Part shown: positions 7,478-15,650 of the stretch, in pieces
Layout: each line of letters starts with the position of its first letter
Numbering within the stretch: position 1 is the stretch's first letter
Assembly: GCA_040768665.1 (NCBI GenBank)
Contig: JAXGMN010000105.1
Span: 1 to 19,812 of the forward strand
Length of the DNA: 19,812 nucleotides
Direction of reading: 5' to 3'
From: JABWBD01 sp040768665
GTDB taxonomy: Bacteria; Planctomycetota; Planctomycetia; Pirellulales; Thermoguttaceae
Made by a program: the position numbers and the translations under genes
The notes under the pieces: generated by a model
Database searches by the model: none
What the model was told of the DNA's origin: nothing
What the model saw: only the letters and a program-made list of their open reading frames with translations

Positions 7478-8449
7478 ATGGCAGAGAAGACGTTTTCCGT
7501 GGTCAGTTCGAAGGCGCTGCTGGCCATTTGTGGCGCGTGTGACCAGCACTTGCGGAAAATCCGCGAAACGCTTGGGGTCAGTGTTTCGACCCACGACGGG
7601 CAGATTGTCATACGCGGCGAATCGGAAGCGGTGGCGAGAGCGACTACGCTGTTGGAGCAGCTTCATGCCCAAGCGCAGCGGGTTGGTTCGATCGCTCCCG
7701 ACGACGTTGCGCGAGCCCTGGCCGACTTACAGCAGGGCAACACCGCCGTTCCCGCCGCCCCCCTCACGGTCTATTCCGGCCGTCAAATCCGCGCGAAAAC
7801 CGCCGGACAAGCCCGGTACATGGATGCAATCCGCAGCAACGACCTGGTGTTCTGCACTGGTCCGGCGGGCACCGGCAAGACATATCTCGCCGTAGCAACC
7901 GCGGTCAACGCACTCCGAGAGGAGCGGGTCCGAAAGATCGTGCTGGTTCGGCCTGCCGTAGAGGCGGGAGAGAGCCTGGGATTCCTGCCGGGCGATCTCC
8001 AGGCCAAGATCAATCCCTACCTCAGACCACTCATCGACTCCTTGCGCGAGATGATGGACCATGACACCATCCGACGCTACACCGAAGAAGATCGAATTGA
8101 GGTGATTCCACTGGCCTACATGCGCGGACGCACCCTGAACGACGCCTTCATGATTCTCGATGAGGCCCAGAACACGACGGTCCCCCAGATGAAGATGTTC
8201 CTCACCCGCATGGGGACGGGGGCAAAGATCGTGGTATCAGGAGATACGACGCAAGTGGACCTCCCACCGCACGCAAGAAGCGGCCTGATCGACGGTCTGC
8301 GCCGGCTCCGTGGCATCCGGGGGTTTGCCGCGGTACAATTGACGGGGGCCGACATCGTCCGGCACCCCCTTGTTCAAGCGATCGTGGACGCTTACGAACG
8401 AACCGAGGGGCCGCGCAAGCAGGGCGGACACAAGCCAGTTCATGGGTAA
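7478..8449 (+). CDS. phoH: PhoH-like ATPase
   Basis: This 323-residue protein has the normal length for the PhoH/YbeZ family. An N-terminal KH-like region (about residues 25-65, RETLGVSVSTHDGQIVIRG) precedes the P-loop NTPase domain, with Walker A GPAGTGKT (128-135), VLVRPAVEAGESLGFLPGDL (156-), Walker B MILDEAQN (225-232) and SGDTTQVDLP (254-263). In E. coli the homologue YbeZ partners the ribonuclease YbeY, and ybeY lies two genes downstream here. The PhoH family is linked to RNA metabolism and stress, with ATPase/helicase-like activity. The start is ATG 7478 by family length; no strong ribosome-binding site is visible. Its stop overlaps the next start by 8 bp (ATGGGTAA, 8442-8449), suggesting translational coupling. 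Confidence 0.93.
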   Translation: MAEKTFSVVSSKALLAICGACDQHLRKIRETLGVSVSTHDGQIVIRGESEAVARATTLLEQLHAQAQRVGSIAPDDVARALADLQQGNTAVPAAPLTVYSGRQIRAKTAGQARYMDAIRSNDLVFCTGPAGTGKTYLAVATAVNALREERVRKIVLVRPAVEAGESLGFLPGDLQAKINPYLRPLIDSLREMMDHDTIRRYTEEDRIEVIPLAYMRGRTLNDAFMILDEAQNTTVPQMKMFLTRMGTGAKIVVSGDTTQVDLPPHARSGLIDGLRRLRGIRGFAAVQLTGADIVRHPLVQAIVDAYERTEGPRKQGGHKPVHG

Positions 8450-10721
8450 CGGCGGTCAGAAAAAAAAGCGGTCGGAACGCGTTGCGGCCTTGGAATTGCC
8501 GCCACGCAAATGGGAGCGTGCGCTGACGAATCTCCGGCAGCGCGATGTTCTGCTGCGGATCGGCCTCTGCTTTCTGGCTTCCGTGGCGATTTGTGTCGTC
8601 CTGCGCGGATGGGCTCCTCCGTTCGCTGTCCGTGCCGGGTACGTTCTGCCACGTGATCTGACGGCGCGCGTGGCTTTCGAAATCGTCGACCCGGCGGCAA
8701 CCGCGATGGCAAAGGACCGGGCGCGATGGGAAGCCCGCTATGTCTACGTGCTCGATTCCGAACCGCTGGTCCGACTCCGCGGTGCTTTGCGCAACAAAGC
8801 CCTGGAAGTGATGCGAGCGGAAACCTATGGGGAGTTGGACCCCAGCGTCTGGTCGGAATTTCAACCTCCCCCGCAGCCGGACGCCGCCGCCCCGTCGCCG
8901 CAGGAAGCTCAGGAACGATTTCGTAAGTTTCGCGACAGCCTCGTCGGGGATCAGAACCTCGCCGAGTTCGAGAAAGCCGTGGCGGCCGCCCTGGCCCCTT
9001 TCGAGGAACGAGGCCTATTGGAAAAACTCCCCCAGGAGTCATGGGAAGGCGATCAGGATGAAATGGTCGTCTATCCGATCAAACACCCGAGTGAGAAGAA
9101 GACCGTCAAGGTCAGCGATGTTTTGATCGGCAAGGCCGCGGCAATCCACGAAAGCCTCCGAAGACATCTGGGAACGGTGGACGTTGCGGATCCGGTCTTC
9201 GAATGGATTCGCCCTCGCCTACCCAAGACGCTTACGTTGGATGAGGCCGAGACGGAAAAGGCCCGCAATGCCGCCGCCGCCGCCGTGAAACCGGTGGTGG
9301 TCTCCTACGAAAGCGGGCAGAAGGTGGCCGAGGCGGGATCGCCTTTACTGCCCGATCAGGTTCAGGTGCTCCGGCGGGAGTATGAAGCGGCCATGTCGGC
9401 CCGGAGCATCGCCGACCGGATCTTCCGTGCCGTTTCGACGGTGATTTTGATCCTCGGGCTCTTCGCCTTCTTGACCCCCTATTTGCTGAGTCAAGAGCGA
9501 CGGCTGTTGGTAAGCCTCAAGCGTCTCAATGTAGTGCTGGCGCTGATCGTCGCAACCGTGGCGGTCTCCGTGGTCCTTGCAAAGTGGCCGCCCGTCGATG
9601 CCGGACACCTGGAGATCATTCCCATTCTGCTCTTTGGCCAGACGATCGCAATCGCCTACCGCCAGCAGCTTGCGATGCTTCTAACCGCGATTGTTGCCGT
9701 CATCGTTGCATTCGGTACCGGAGCGGGGCTGCTCGGTTTTCTTTTGCTGTTTGGGATCGGTGCGACCGCGATCCTGCAGCTAGGGCGGATCCGCAGCCGC
9801 ACCAAACTGTTCTATGTCGGGCTTTGGTCGAGCGGAGTGGCCGCTCTGCTGACCCTGGTAGTCGGCGTGCTCGAGAACCAACCGGTCAATCTTTACCTGG
9901 CGATCAGTGCCGGCTGCAACGCTGTCTGGGCTATTGGGGCGGGAGCGCTCATGACAACGCTGTTGCCGTTTGTCGAAAGCCTTTTCGGCGTGTTGACCGA
10001 CATCAGTCTGCTGGAGCTCGGCGACGTGGCCCACCCCCTCGTGCAGGACCTCATACGCCGCGCTCCGAGCACATACACCCAGTCGATTCCCGTCGGCTCG
10101 ATTGCCGAGGCCGCCGCGGAATCGATCGGGGCCAGAGGGTTGCTCGTCCGTGTGGGCGCCTATTTCCACGACATCGGAAAAATGCTCAAGCCCGGCTACT
10201 TCATCGAGAATCAGCCGCCCGACGAAAACCGCCACGATTCTCTGATGCCGGCGATGAGCACGCTGGTGATCATCGCCCACATCAAAGACGGGGCGGACCT
10301 GGCTCGGCAGCACAACCTCCCCGAACCGATTATCGACTTCATCGAACAGCATCACGGGACGACGCTGGTCGAATTCTTCTACGGCAGAGCGAACCAGCAG
10401 CAGCGCGAGGCGGATCCGAACGCCGCCGAGGTCGACGAGAATACTTACCGTTACCCGGGGCCCCGCCCGCAGACCAAGGAGGCGGGCGTGCTGATGCTGG
10501 CCGACGCCGTGGAAAGCGCCAGCCGATCGCTGGTCGATCCTGCCCCGGCACGCATCGAAAGCCTTGTGCGCGAGGTCGCCGAGCGCAAGCTCGACGATGG
10601 GCAGTTCGACGAAAGCGGGCTGACCCTCCGCGAATTGCGGGCAATCGAGAACTCGGTGATCAAATCGCTGATCGCCATCTATCATGGCCGCGTCAAGTAT
10701 CCCGAGCAGAAGACCGCATGA
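8442..10721 (+). CDS. 7TM-HD family phosphohydrolase (PgpH-like cyclic-di-AMP phosphodiesterase)
   Basis: From ATG 8442 the protein has 759 residues. One N-terminal membrane segment (about 37-54) leads to a large extracytoplasmic 7TMR-HDED region (about 60-320). A block of hydrophobic segments follows (about 326-506), then a cytoplasmic HD domain. Metal ligands are visible: YFHDIGK (His576, Asp577), NRHDS (His598), IIAHIKDG (His613) and QHHGT (His637-638). Listeria PgpH, of the same architecture, degrades cyclic di-AMP to pApA; activity here is by analogy. The frame is open upstream to 8370, but ATG 8442 fits the overlap with phoH. The 3' end overlaps ybeY by ATGA (10718-10721), so the genes are co-translated. 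Confidence 0.9.
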   Translation: MGNGGQKKKRSERVAALELPPRKWERALTNLRQRDVLLRIGLCFLASVAICVVLRGWAPPFAVRAGYVLPRDLTARVAFEIVDPAATAMAKDRARWEARYVYVLDSEPLVRLRGALRNKALEVMRAETYGELDPSVWSEFQPPPQPDAAAPSPQEAQERFRKFRDSLVGDQNLAEFEKAVAAALAPFEERGLLEKLPQESWEGDQDEMVVYPIKHPSEKKTVKVSDVLIGKAAAIHESLRRHLGTVDVADPVFEWIRPRLPKTLTLDEAETEKARNAAAAAVKPVVVSYESGQKVAEAGSPLLPDQVQVLRREYEAAMSARSIADRIFRAVSTVILILGLFAFLTPYLLSQERRLLVSLKRLNVVLALIVATVAVSVVLAKWPPVDAGHLEIIPILLFGQTIAIAYRQQLAMLLTAIVAVIVAFGTGAGLLGFLLLFGIGATAILQLGRIRSRTKLFYVGLWSSGVAALLTLVVGVLENQPVNLYLAISAGCNAVWAIGAGALMTTLLPFVESLFGVLTDISLLELGDVAHPLVQDLIRRAPSTYTQSIPVGSIAEAAAESIGARGLLVRVGAYFHDIGKMLKPGYFIENQPPDENRHDSLMPAMSTLVIIAHIKDGADLARQHNLPEPIIDFIEQHHGTTLVEFFYGRANQQQREADPNAAEVDENTYRYPGPRPQTKEAGVLMLADAVESASRSLVDPAPARIESLVREVAERKLDDGQFDESGLTLRELRAIENSVIKSLIAIYHGRVKYPEQKTA

Positions 10722-11251
10722 CACGCTCCCCGACCGGCCGCGGCTCACGCGGGGCGATTCGGGTTGAAATCGCCAACGAGCAGTCGGCCTTGGCTATCGA
10801 TGAACAGCGGCTCCGGCGAGCCGTCGAGATCGCCCTGGGCGAAGCGCAGATCCGGCGCGCGACCGTCAGCGTCGCCGTGGTCGACGATCCGACAATCCAT
10901 CGCCTCAACCGCCAGTACCTGAGCCACGACTATCCGACCGACGTTCTCAGTTTCGTGCTGGACGAAAGCGAGGACTTCCTCGAGGGAGAGATCATCGTCA
11001 GTGCCGATACGGCCAGTTCGGCGGCCTCCCGGTTCGGCTGGTCCGCCGCCGAGGAGCTCCTTCTCTACGTCGTGCACGGGGCGTTGCATTTGGTCGGGTG
11101 CGACGATATTCTACCACGGCAGAGGGCCGAAATGCGCCGGCGCGAACAGGCGTGCCTGGCTCATTTCGGCCTGGAACACCGTTTCGACGACTCCGCGGAA
11201 GAGAACATCCAGCCACCGATTGACCGTTCTGGGGGTAAAACGAAATCGTGA
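10718..11251 (+). CDS. ybeY: Endoribonuclease/rRNA maturation factor YbeY
   Basis: This 177-residue YbeY-family metalloprotein takes part in 16S rRNA 3'-end maturation and ribosome quality control. Family marks are RQYLSHDYPTDVLSFVLDE (residues 65-83) and the metal motif at 120-130. That motif reads HGALHLVGCDD where the classical form is HGxLHLxGYDH, so the third histidine is replaced by aspartate and Tyr by Cys. The long open frame extends far upstream, but ATG 10718 is chosen because it overlaps the upstream stop (ATGA) and gives the normal N-terminus. The 3' end overlaps the next gene by GTGA (11248-11251). Co-occurrence with phoH supports the assignment. Confidence 0.92.
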   Translation: MTRSPTGRGSRGAIRVEIANEQSALAIDEQRLRRAVEIALGEAQIRRATVSVAVVDDPTIHRLNRQYLSHDYPTDVLSFVLDESEDFLEGEIIVSADTASSAASRFGWSAAEELLLYVVHGALHLVGCDDILPRQRAEMRRREQACLAHFGLEHRFDDSAEENIQPPIDRSGGKTKS

Positions 11252-12534
11252 GCGCCGGTGCGCTATTGTGGCTGGCGATTGCCAGCCTTGCCCTGACCTG
11301 CCTGGCCGCTGTCGGCGCCAGGTCGCTTGCCGAGTTCTCGAGGCATGAACTGGAAGAAATCTGCCGTCGCCGCGGCTCGCCCGATCGGCTCGGGCAAATA
11401 CTGCGAGGCTATGAGCAGGCCGGCTTGTCGGCGGAAATGGCGAGGGTGATTGCTGCTTCGGCGTTTTTGGCTGCGGTGGCGTTTTGGCTTGGCAATCAGG
11501 ACTTGCCCCCGCCGTGGGCGCCGCTGGTGCTCACTGTCCTGATTGGGGCGGTGGCCCTTCTTACGGCAACCATCTGGATTCCCGGCGGCGTCGTCCAGCT
11601 TTGGGCGGAACCGCTGCTCTATTTCACCTGGCCGCTCTGGCAAGGGTTGGCCGTCGTGATGACCCCTTTGGTGGTCGTCTATCGACTTGTCGACACCCTC
11701 CTGCACCGCCTGGCGGGGCGAGTGCCGGAGGAGTCGGATGAGGAGTCGTTCGAAGAGGAAATCCGCACAATCGTCAGCGAAGGCCACCGGGAGGGGCTAC
11801 TTGAAGAAGATGCGAGGGAAATGATCGAGGGGATCATCGAACTCGGCGACGTCGACGTTTCCGAAGTAATGACCCCCCGCACCGATATGGTCTCGATGTC
11901 CAAGTCCCTCTCGTGGCAGGAGGCCCTCGATTTCTTGATCCGCGTCGGACATACCCGCATCCCGGTCTACGACAAGAACCGCGATGACATCGTCGGCATC
12001 CTCAACGTCAAGGATCTTCTGCCGGAACTCGCCAAGCAGGCCCGCGAGCCCGCCCGCCACTGGACGGAGCTGCTCCGCGAGCCCTATTTTGTTCCGGAAA
12101 CAAAACCGGTCGACGTCCTCCTGGAGGAGTTCCAGCTTACGCGGAGCCACATGGCCGTGGTGCTCGACGAGTACGGCGGTGTGTCCGGACTGGTGACATT
12201 GGAGGATGTGCTGGAAGAGATCGTCGGCGAGATTGTTGACGAATCCGACAAGGAACTTGTCGAAGGAATCCGGCAGATCGACGACAACACCGCTGAGGTG
12301 CTCGGCAAGGTCCATATTGACGAGATCAACGACCGGCTCGATCTTGAACTGCCTGACGAGGACGACTTTGACACGGTGGGAGGGATGGTCTTCAGCCAAT
12401 TGGGGCACGTGCCCACGGCCGGTGAGGAGATCGTCTGGAACAACGTCCGAATCACGGTCCTGGAAGCGACGCGCCGCCGCATCGAACGGGTGCAGATCCA
12501 AGTGCTCGATCGGTCGAGTGTCGAGAGCACCTGA
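11248..12534 (+). CDS. CorC/HlyC-family membrane protein with CBS pair
   Basis: 428 residues from GTG 11248, with the start overlapping the ybeY stop. The N-terminal 160 residues hold about four hydrophobic segments and a helix ARSLAEFSRHELEEICRRRG, which looks like a divergent DUF21/CNNM domain. Then follow an acidic linker, EEEIRTIVSEGHREGLLEED, a CBS pair (VMTPRTDMVSM at about 207, TRIPVYDKNRDDIVGILNVK, and HMAVVLDEYGGVSGLVTLED) and a C-terminal CorC_HlyC domain (DFDTVGGMVFSQLGHVPTAG at about 370-390). Relatives are implicated in Mg2+/Co2+ transport or resistance, not haemolysis. Substrate is unknown here. A strong hairpin pair follows the stop. Confidence 0.88.
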   Translation: MSAGALLWLAIASLALTCLAAVGARSLAEFSRHELEEICRRRGSPDRLGQILRGYEQAGLSAEMARVIAASAFLAAVAFWLGNQDLPPPWAPLVLTVLIGAVALLTATIWIPGGVVQLWAEPLLYFTWPLWQGLAVVMTPLVVVYRLVDTLLHRLAGRVPEESDEESFEEEIRTIVSEGHREGLLEEDAREMIEGIIELGDVDVSEVMTPRTDMVSMSKSLSWQEALDFLIRVGHTRIPVYDKNRDDIVGILNVKDLLPELAKQAREPARHWTELLREPYFVPETKPVDVLLEEFQLTRSHMAVVLDEYGGVSGLVTLEDVLEEIVGEIVDESDKELVEGIRQIDDNTAEVLGKVHIDEINDRLDLELPDEDDFDTVGGMVFSQLGHVPTAGEEIVWNNVRITVLEATRRRIERVQIQVLDRSSVEST

Positions 12535-12540
12535 ACACGC

Positions 12541-12668
12541 AACGCCCTTAGCAGCCCGGCTGCTTCCGAGCAGCCGGGCTGCTGATTCACAGAACTTGGA
12601 AACGTCGGGGACTACCTCATTTAACGCCCTTAGCAGCCCGGCTGCTTCCGAGCAGCCGGGCTGCTGAT
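12541..12668 (+). repeat. Two identical 46-bp units, each a perfect 14-bp hairpin
   Basis: Copies at 12541-12586 and 12623-12668 are identical. Each starts AACGCCCTT and contains AGCAGCCCGGCTGC, a TTCCGA loop, and GCAGCCGGGCTGCT (stems 12550-12563/12570-12583 and 12632-12645/12652-12665). They fill the corC-recO gap. There is no T-run, so a simple intrinsic terminator is unlikely; an mRNA stabiliser, REP-like element or block to transcription is possible. Confidence 0.85.
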
Positions 12669-12702
12669 CCACACGCCCGTCTACAGAGCCTGGTCCCGGC
12701 CG

Positions 12703-13458
12703 ATGCCTGCTGAAAAGACTACCGCCCTGCTCCTTCGGCTGGTCGAGTTTAGCGAGACCAGTCTGGTGGTGACGCTGTTTACGCGGGATTTTGGCAAGGT
12801 ACATGGGCTAGCGAAGGGAGCGAGACGGCTCAAAGGCCCCTTCGAGTCTGCTCTTGACCTCCTGGCCCTCTGTCGAATAGTCTTCCTCCGCAAATCGTCC
12901 GATGCTCTCGATTTGCTGACCGAAGCCAAACTCCTCCGGCGGTTCCGCCCCGCTGGCCGCGACCTATCCAGTCTGTACGCCGGCTACTACGTAGCCGAAT
13001 TACTAAACGAACTTACCGACGATTACGATCCTCATCCGGAGCTATTCGATCTGGCCGACCAGACACTCGAGGCGCTGTCCGCCGGCGAGCCGGTTTTGGC
13101 TTGGGTATTGCGGTTTGAACTGGGAAGTCTACGACTTCTGGGACACCTGCCCTCGCTGGAGGTGTGTGCGGAATGCGGCGGCGAAGTGGCGATGAGCGGC
13201 CGCGTGGCGTTTGGGCAGTTACACGGAGGTGTACTCTGCCCGCGTTGCCGGACGGGAAAGACGCAGGTGGTCTCGGTCAGCGCCGGAGTCCTGCGGATTA
13301 TGGCACAACTGGCCGATCCGGACAGTGGCACCTGGCGGCGGATGGAGATCGACGCACGGAGCCGCGGTGAACTCCGTGGCGTGTTGAATCGATATTTGTA
13401 CAATCTGCTGGGCAGGAAGCCGCGCATGCACAAGTACCTGGGCATGCTGACGAGTTGA
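12703..13458 (+). CDS. recO: DNA repair protein RecO
   Basis: 251 residues, normal for RecO, which with RecR loads RecA on SSB-coated single strands. The N-terminal OB fold is visible (LLLRLVEFSETSLVVTLFTR, then DFGKVHGLAKGARR). The C-terminal helical domain carries a zinc site with CAEC (Cys155, Cys158) and CPRC (Cys179, Cys182). It ends in a conserved RGVLNRYLYNLLGRKPRMHK region. The start ATG 12703 gives the typical N-terminus; no strong ribosome-binding site is seen. The gene lies between a hairpin pair upstream and element E2, which begins 21 nt after the stop. Confidence 0.93.
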   Translation: MPAEKTTALLLRLVEFSETSLVVTLFTRDFGKVHGLAKGARRLKGPFESALDLLALCRIVFLRKSSDALDLLTEAKLLRRFRPAGRDLSSLYAGYYVAELLNELTDDYDPHPELFDLADQTLEALSAGEPVLAWVLRFELGSLRLLGHLPSLEVCAECGGEVAMSGRVAFGQLHGGVLCPRCRTGKTQVVSVSAGVLRIMAQLADPDSGTWRRMEIDARSRGELRGVLNRYLYNLLGRKPRMHKYLGMLTS

Positions 13459-13473
13459 CCGGCCAGGCGGTGG

Positions 13474-13585
13474 CAATAGGAGGCTGCTGAAAAAAGGGGA
13501 CTGGCTCCGCAGTCCGGCGTGGTCGACAGTGCAATCCGACACAAGATGCTGCGGTGCCTGCCCCCTTTTTCAGCAGCCTCAATAG
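13474..13585. mobile_element. Palindromic MITE/REP-like element E2
   Basis: Arms AGGCTGCTGAAAAAAGGGG and ACTGGCTCCGC (from 13481) are inverted as GCGGTGCCTGCCCCCTTTTT and CAGCAGCCT (to 13579). The short direct repeat CAATAG lies near both ends (13474-13479 and 13580-13585). The core ends match E1 and E3. Its inner part contains CGACACAAGATG, the reverse complement of CATCTTGTGTCG found in E1. It separates recO from the BamD-like gene and may end recO transcription. Confidence 0.65.
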
Positions 13586-13604
13586 CGCGACAAGGACGTC
13601 CTCG

Positions 13605-14963
13605 ATGATGCCACACAGAATGAGGGTTCTCGTTTCAGCCGCCCTTATGGTTGCCGGAATGGGTGGCTGCCAGGTGCCGCCTTTGCCGAGCCATGTCGAC
13701 GCGGCCGAATACAACAAGCCGGTCCCTGATACATGGCTTTTCCCGGGCCTGTCGGGCCGACGCTCCGCGGGCGAGACGGAAACCGCTCAGACCGACCAGC
13801 CGGCCGCAGACCAGTCCAGTTCCGGCGTTGTGAAGGCTTCTGCCACCCTGCCGGCGCCGGACGCACACACCACCATCCTGCCGCCCGCCGGTCCCGAAGC
13901 GAACCCGACGGAGAAGCCGGATTCCGGATTCGATTGGGGAGATCTGGCGCCCTCGAAACTCTACAAGAACTTGAAATCCGCCACGGGCCTCGGGCCGAAC
14001 GAAGAGATCGCACGCGCCGCCTACCGGGAAGCGGAAGAGCTCTACAATCAAAAGAAGTATGCGGAGGCCGCGGAGAAGTTCGCGACCGCGGCCAAGCGTT
14101 GGCCGGACTCGGTGCTGGAAGAAGACGCGATGTTTTTCCAGGCCGAGTGCTACTTTTTCACCGACCGCTACACGAAGGCCAACGATACCTATCAAAGCCT
14201 GCTGAAAAAACACCCGTTTTCCAGGTATCTGGACAAGGTGGTCGCGAGGCTTTTTGCGATCGGCCGCTACTGGGAGCAGTTGCAGGCCGCCGAACCGCAC
14301 TGGCCGATCACTCCCAACCTCACCGACAAGTCGCGTCCGACGTTCGATACGTTCGGCTTCGCGCTGAAAACCTACGATCAGATCCGCTTGAACGATCCGA
14401 CAGGGCCGCTGGCGGACGATGCCGTGATGGCGACGGCCAATGCCTATTTCCTGACCAGCCGCTATGAAGACGCCGCGTACCACTACGATCTGCTCCGCAA
14501 GGAATATCCCAAGAGCGAGCACCAGGTGAACGCCCACGTGCTGGGCGTCAAGAGCAAGCTTGAGGTTTACCAGGGGCCGATGTACGACGGCACCCCGTTG
14601 GAAGAGGCGGGCGAGGTTGCGCAGACGGCGCTCACGCAGTTTCCCGGCCAACTCGGTGCCGAGAAGGAGTTGATGGTCAAGACGAAGAACGCAATCGTCG
14701 AGCAGAAAGCCGAACGCGACTGGGCAATCGCGCAATACTACGACAAGAAAAAGTCCTACGGGGCCGCGCGCTTCTACTACGACGCCATCGCGAAGGATTA
14801 TCCTCAAACTCGGTATGCCGAAATGGCGCGGGCGAGATTCCAAGAGATCGAAGATCTGCCGGCCGAGCCTCCCAACCGTTTCAAATTCCTGACCGACCCT
14901 TTTTCCCCTCACGACGCGATCGTTCCGGAAGGCGGGGCGAAGACCATCGACATCGGACCATGA
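13605..14963 (+). CDS. BamD-like outer-membrane assembly lipoprotein (TPR)
   Basis: 452 residues from ATG 13605, with AAGGA at 13592-13596. The frame is open upstream into element E2, but the signal peptide decides the start: MRVLVSAALMVAGMGGC with a lipoprotein-like Cys22. A low-complexity Pro/Thr/Ala linker (about 30-105) precedes TPR-type helices at about 138-220 (AYREAEELYNQKKYAEAAEK, FFQAECYFFTDRYTKANDTY), 269-305 and 374-420 (YYDKKKSYGAARFYYDAIAK). This is the BamD/YfiO style of outer-membrane beta-barrel assembly factor, longer than the proteobacterial form (about 245). The partner lptE overlaps its stop by ATGA, so both are envelope-biogenesis genes made together. Direct membership of a BAM complex is inferred. 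Confidence 0.8.
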   Translation: MMPHRMRVLVSAALMVAGMGGCQVPPLPSHVDAAEYNKPVPDTWLFPGLSGRRSAGETETAQTDQPAADQSSSGVVKASATLPAPDAHTTILPPAGPEANPTEKPDSGFDWGDLAPSKLYKNLKSATGLGPNEEIARAAYREAEELYNQKKYAEAAEKFATAAKRWPDSVLEEDAMFFQAECYFFTDRYTKANDTYQSLLKKHPFSRYLDKVVARLFAIGRYWEQLQAAEPHWPITPNLTDKSRPTFDTFGFALKTYDQIRLNDPTGPLADDAVMATANAYFLTSRYEDAAYHYDLLRKEYPKSEHQVNAHVLGVKSKLEVYQGPMYDGTPLEEAGEVAQTALTQFPGQLGAEKELMVKTKNAIVEQKAERDWAIAQYYDKKKSYGAARFYYDAIAKDYPQTRYAEMARARFQEIEDLPAEPPNRFKFLTDPFSPHDAIVPEGGAKTIDIGP

Positions 14964-15532
14964 TACGCACTTCGCAACACTCCCCGAAGACAAGACCAGC
15001 TAGCCTCCCTCGAGAATGGACGCTCGCGGCAGGTCTGCTCGTGTGCGTGGCTGTGTGGGGCGGCTGTGCCGGATACCAGGTCGGCAACTGGTCTCTCTAC
15101 CCGGCCGACATACGCACGGTCTATGTTCCCATCTTCCAGTCGTCGAGCTACCGCCGCAATCTGGCGGAATGGTTGACCGAGGCCGTGGTCAAAGAGATCG
15201 AATTGAAGACACCGTACAAGGTCGTCGGCACGCCGTCGGCCGACAGTATTCTCAGCGGCCGGCTTGTCGGCGAAGACCTCGAACTGCTGATCGAAAACCA
15301 ATTCGATGATCCGCGAGAGCTCGAGTTGGGGATGGTGGTTGAGGTTCAGTGGGTCGACCGCCGCAGCAACCAGTTGTCCCAGGGCACGGTGCCGCTGCCG
15401 GCCGAGTTGGTGTTCGTCAAGGGAACCGGCTTGCTGGTTCCGGAAGTCGGCCAATCGGTGGCCACGGCCGAACAGGCGGCGATCACGAACATTGCCCAGC
15501 GGATTGTCGGCATGATGGAATCGCCGTGGTAG
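14960..15532 (+). CDS. lptE: LPS-assembly lipoprotein LptE
   Basis: 190 residues. LptE plugs the LptD barrel and helps insert lipopolysaccharide into the outer membrane. The N-terminus has a basic stretch, a hydrophobic core (TLAAGLLVCVAVWGG) and Cys36 (GGCAGYQVG), a lipoprotein-type signal, though the lipobox is weak. The mature part matches the family: YPADIRTVYVPIFQSSSYRR, LTEAVVKEIELKTPYKVV, ADSILSGRLVG. The start codon overlaps the upstream stop (ATGA, 14960-14963). The stop TAG (15530-15532) lies inside the 9-bp direct repeat of element E3. Presence of lptE supports a lipopolysaccharide-bearing outer membrane. Confidence 0.85.
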   Translation: MIRTSQHSPKTRPASLPREWTLAAGLLVCVAVWGGCAGYQVGNWSLYPADIRTVYVPIFQSSSYRRNLAEWLTEAVVKEIELKTPYKVVGTPSADSILSGRLVGEDLELLIENQFDDPRELELGMVVEVQWVDRRSNQLSQGTVPLPAELVFVKGTGLLVPEVGQSVATAEQAAITNIAQRIVGMMESPW

Positions 15533-15642
15533 ACCGGCCTGATGAAAAAGGGGACTGGCTCCGCGAGACCTTGCATCTTCGCCCCAGCGACCCGCGATTC
15601 CTTGCGGTGCCTGTCCCCTTTTTCATCAGGCCTGTGGTAGAC
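15526..15642. mobile_element. Palindromic MITE/REP-like element E3 with 9-bp direct repeats
   Basis: GTGGTAGAC at 15526-15534 is repeated at 15634-15642. Between them lie inverted arms, GGCCTGATGAAAAAGGGG and ACTGGCTCCGC on the left and GCGGTGCCTGTCCCCTTTTT and CATCAGGCC on the right. Removing the element plus one repeat (108 bp) would leave lptE and folP 10 nt apart. The direct repeat includes the lptE stop codon. Confidence 0.8.
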
Positions 15643-15650
15643 TGTCCGGT

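Noticed and set aside
9584..10717. Long N-terminal extension in the ybeY frame
   Set aside because: It overlaps the membrane and HD domains of the phosphohydrolase in another frame; the ATGA overlap at 10718 gives a normal YbeY.
12541..12668. Possible CRISPR-like array from the repeated 46-bp units
   Set aside because: There are only two units, each a perfect long hairpin, with one short spacer and no cas genes.
13635..14993. 452-codon open frame on the minus strand across the BamD-like gene
   Set aside because: The plus strand gives a signal peptide and TPR helices. The minus frame has no recognisable motif and is a codon-bias shadow.
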